From: an uncultured Collinsella sp.
GTDB lineage: Bacteria > Actinomycetota > Coriobacteriia > Coriobacteriales > Coriobacteriaceae
Assembly: GCA_902492825.1 (NCBI GenBank)
Contig: CABUMZ010000033.1
Location: 1 to 16,249, forward strand
Length of the DNA stretch: 16,249 nucleotides
Direction: 5' to 3'
Below are positions 14,288 to 16,249 of this stretch, piece after piece (the first letter of the stretch is position 1; each line of letters opens with the position of its first letter). The translations under genes and the position numbers were made by a program. The notes under the pieces were generated by a model. It searched no databases, was not told the origin of the DNA, and saw only the letters and a program-made list of their open reading frames with translations.

Positions 14288-16111
14288 TTAGGCCTCGCCT
14301 CCCTTCGTGACGGCGGCATCCGCGGCAGCAGTGATCTTCCAGCTCGCGGCCTGTTCGTATTCGGCCCACATCTTGGCGTATAGACCGTTTTGGGACAGCA
14401 GCTCGGCATGGGTGCCAGTCTCCTGCACGCTACCTTGGTTGAGCACCACGATCTTGTCGGCCCCCACCACGGTCGAAAGCCGGTGCGCGATCATAATGAC
14501 TGTGCGACCCGCCGCCAGTTTGCTAAAGGCACGCTGGATGAGCGCCTCGTTCTCGGGGTCGGCAAACGCCGTGGCCTCATCGAGCACCACGATAGGTGCG
14601 TCTTTAAGGATCGCGCGGGCGAGTGCCACGCGCTGCACCTCGCCGCCCGAAAGATATGCCCCTCCAGCACCGAGCATGGTGTTAATACCCTGCGGGAGCT
14701 TGGCCACAATGTCGTCGCACTGAGCTGCGGAGAGGGCCGCACGCACTTCGTCGTCAGTGGCCGTGGGCTTGGAGGCACGCACGTTATCGGCAAGTGTTTG
14801 CCGGAACAGCTGGTTGGTCTGGAACACGAAGGCGACCTGGTCCATAAGCTCGTGCGGATCCATATCGCGAACGTCCACACCGCCTACGAGCACTCGACCC
14901 GAAGAGACATCCCAAAAACGAGGAATCAGGCTTGCGCAGGTTGACTTGCCGCCGCCCGAAGGGCCCACAAGCGCAAGGGCACTACCAGCGGGAACGCTGA
15001 AACTTACATGGCTAACGGCAGGTGCTTCGGCACCCTCGTACGTAAAGCTCACGTCCTCAAATCGCACGTCGCCACCGGCAGGGTGCTTGGGTTGCGCGGG
15101 CACGGAGAGCTGCTTGGAATCCATGACGCTTCGAATGCGAGCCAGCGAATCGGCACTCATCTGAGAGGCCTCGCCCACAAACATGAGCTTGGTCATGGCC
15201 GTCGGTACCACGGCCGAAAAGATCGCGTAAAACGTGAAGTTTGCCATAAAATGCGCGAAGTCCGTCTCGCCCGGCGCCAACAGCAACGCCACGGGCAACA
15301 GGAATGTCACAAGACCATTGAGCGCGGTAAGGTTGAGTACCTGCGGACCTCGGCAAAACGTGCCCGCATAGCTTTGTGCCATGTCGGCGTATTCGGCGAT
15401 CGCGTCGTGGAACGCCTTAAAGGAATAGACCGTCTGCTGAAACACCTTGACCACGGGAATGCCGCGTACGTATTCGGTACCGGTCTTGTTCATCTTGACC
15501 AGCGCGCCCATGTAGGCCTTCATGAACTCGGCGCCCTTGCCGCTCATCATGGTGGCCATGGCGCCAAGCGAAACGGCGACCGAGATAAGGCATGCCGCGC
15601 CCAAGCGCCAATCGAGGGCGAAAAGCAGCACGAGCAGACCTGCGACCATGGCGGTGGCGCCGACGATATCGGGTAGCATGTGCGCGAGCAGGGTCTCGGT
15701 GGAGGCGGCGCATCCGTCTACGATACGGCGCAGCTCACCGGTGGCGTGTGTGTCAAAGTAGCCAAGCGGCAGCTTAAGCAGGTGCTCGCTCGTAGTCTTG
15801 CGAATATTGGACGCGCAGCGAAACGCAGACAGGTGCGTGCACATGAGCCCCACGAAATAGACCACGATGCTTGCCAGCGCAAACCCCACGGCCCACCAGC
15901 CATACGTCGCGATGCCGCAGGCTTCGCTCCAGTTAGGCGCCACGGCGATCAGATCGCGCGCGACAAGCCAAATGCACACGTACGGGCCAAAGCTCAGCAG
16001 CTGCGAGAGCGCCGAGAGAGCCATGCCCAAATACGTTAGGAATTTGCGGTCGCCGGCATATGCAAGCAGCTCGCCGATACCGCCGCCTTCCCTTTTTGAC
16101 CCCTTTGCCAT
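14288..16111 (-). CDS. ABC half-transporter 1 (exporter fold, TMD-NBD)
   Basis: A 607-aa first gene of the ABC operon. A basic N-terminus (MAKGSKREGGG) precedes a six-helix membrane domain (about 25-315). The ATPase domain has Walker A GPSGGGKST (383-391), Q-loop Gln431, signature LSGGEVQ (487-493), Walker B/catalytic Glu VVLDEATAF (508-516, Glu512) and His543. The DEATAFADPENE form after Walker B differs from the DEATASLD of its partner; from memory it is common in the IrtAB/YbtPQ-like group, a weak hint of siderophore import. The ATG at 16111 has AAAGGA 7 nt upstream; a longer frame to 16174 would overlap the operator and lacks a ribosome site. The product should pair with the downstream half-transporter. 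Confidence 0.92.
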   Translation of the reverse strand: MAKGSKREGGGIGELLAYAGDRKFLTYLGMALSALSQLLSFGPYVCIWLVARDLIAVAPNWSEACGIATYGWWAVGFALASIVVYFVGLMCTHLSAFRCASNIRKTTSEHLLKLPLGYFDTHATGELRRIVDGCAASTETLLAHMLPDIVGATAMVAGLLVLLFALDWRLGAACLISVAVSLGAMATMMSGKGAEFMKAYMGALVKMNKTGTEYVRGIPVVKVFQQTVYSFKAFHDAIAEYADMAQSYAGTFCRGPQVLNLTALNGLVTFLLPVALLLAPGETDFAHFMANFTFYAIFSAVVPTAMTKLMFVGEASQMSADSLARIRSVMDSKQLSVPAQPKHPAGGDVRFEDVSFTYEGAEAPAVSHVSFSVPAGSALALVGPSGGGKSTCASLIPRFWDVSSGRVLVGGVDVRDMDPHELMDQVAFVFQTNQLFRQTLADNVRASKPTATDDEVRAALSAAQCDDIVAKLPQGINTMLGAGGAYLSGGEVQRVALARAILKDAPIVVLDEATAFADPENEALIQRAFSKLAAGRTVIMIAHRLSTVVGADKIVVLNQGSVQETGTHAELLSQNGLYAKMWAEYEQAASWKITAAADAAVTKGGEA

Positions 16112-16165
16112 GAGATTCCTTTCCAACGGCTTGAGAGTTAACCGTAATGAACTTATCATTGATGT

Positions 16166-16181
16166 GTTAGCCATGGCTCAC
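16166..16181. promoter_or_regulatory. Palindromic operator, copy 2 (ABC operon)
   Basis: GTTAGCCATGGCTCAC on the plus strand (GTGAGCCATGGCTAAC on the minus) is one pair short of a perfect palindrome. It lies 55 bp before the ABC operon start codon. Candidate -10 hexamers (GATAAG, AATGAT) lie just downstream, at 16150-16162, but no clean -35 is seen. On its right side it overlaps a second inverted repeat, TGGCTC-6 nt-GAGCCA. Confidence 0.6.
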
Positions 16182-16196
16182 AATCGAGCCAGGCGT

Positions 16197-16232
16197 GGAC
16201 GTTTCTGCAAAGGAAAGGGACGCTTTTGCAAA
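16197..16232. repeat. Two 15-bp direct repeats upstream of the ABC operon
   Basis: GGACGTTTCTGCAAA (16197-16211) and GGACGCTTTTGCAAA (16218-16232) match at 13 of 15 positions and are 21 bp apart, two helical turns. They may be a tandem regulator-binding site. A gene beyond the right edge could own them. Confidence 0.5.
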
Positions 16233-16249
16233 TACGGCGGGCAGCGACC

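Noticed and set aside
16112..16174. Upstream start (16174) for the first ABC gene
   Set aside because: It lacks a ribosome site and would place the palindromic operator over the start codon; the ATG at 16111 has AAAGGA upstream.

Overview
The window is about 60% GC with one dominant coding strand: every confidently assigned gene except one hypothetical (8495-8929) lies on the minus strand. The GC-rich actinobacterial coding style, frequent GTG starts, the tmRNA tag ending in ALAA, the rplM-rpsI-glmM order and the palindromic intergenic repeats suggest a gut Coriobacteriia, most likely Collinsella or a close relative. The genus is inferred from style; no database was searched.

Layout in window order. 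(1) 1-1952: N-terminal 650 codons of a large MalT/STAND-like ATPase regulator that runs off the left edge. (2) 2340-5307: an amino-sugar block with nagB, a free-standing glucose-type PTS IIA protein (crr) and glmM; a roughly 270-nt hairpin-rich leader precedes nagB. (3) 5431-6272: rplM-rpsI ribosomal protein operon with a clear promoter and a terminator. (4) 6430-7308: patatin-like phospholipase. (5) 7309-8494: a stretch without protein genes, holding four 62-bp palindromic tandem repeats, a hairpin cluster bounded by inverted copies of the tmRNA 3' sequence, the tmRNA gene ssrA with a textbook terminator, and upstream promoter sequence. (6) 8495-8929: an unrecognised 144-aa protein. (7) 8988-9920: a type II toxin-antitoxin operon whose PIN toxin is split by a single-base frameshift, with a promoter carrying three GCTAGC sites. 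(8) 9995-12498: an operon of an 81-aa glycine-rich one-helix membrane protein and a P1B-type ATPase with a Y-S-C-A transport motif. (9) 12530-16111: two coupled ABC half-transporters forming a heterodimer.

The most interesting part is 9995-16181. The small membrane protein plus the P1B ATPase resembles the fez gene pair that builds ferrosomes (intracellular iron-storage organelles of Desulfovibrio and Clostridioides difficile). The same near-perfect 16-bp palindrome, GT(C/G)AGCCATGGCTAAC, lies at the predicted promoter of this operon and just upstream of the ABC operon. This suggests one metal-responsive repressor controlling a possible iron (siderophore-type) uptake transporter together with an iron-storage compartment. 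The sequence shows the genes and the shared sites; the iron assignment is inference.
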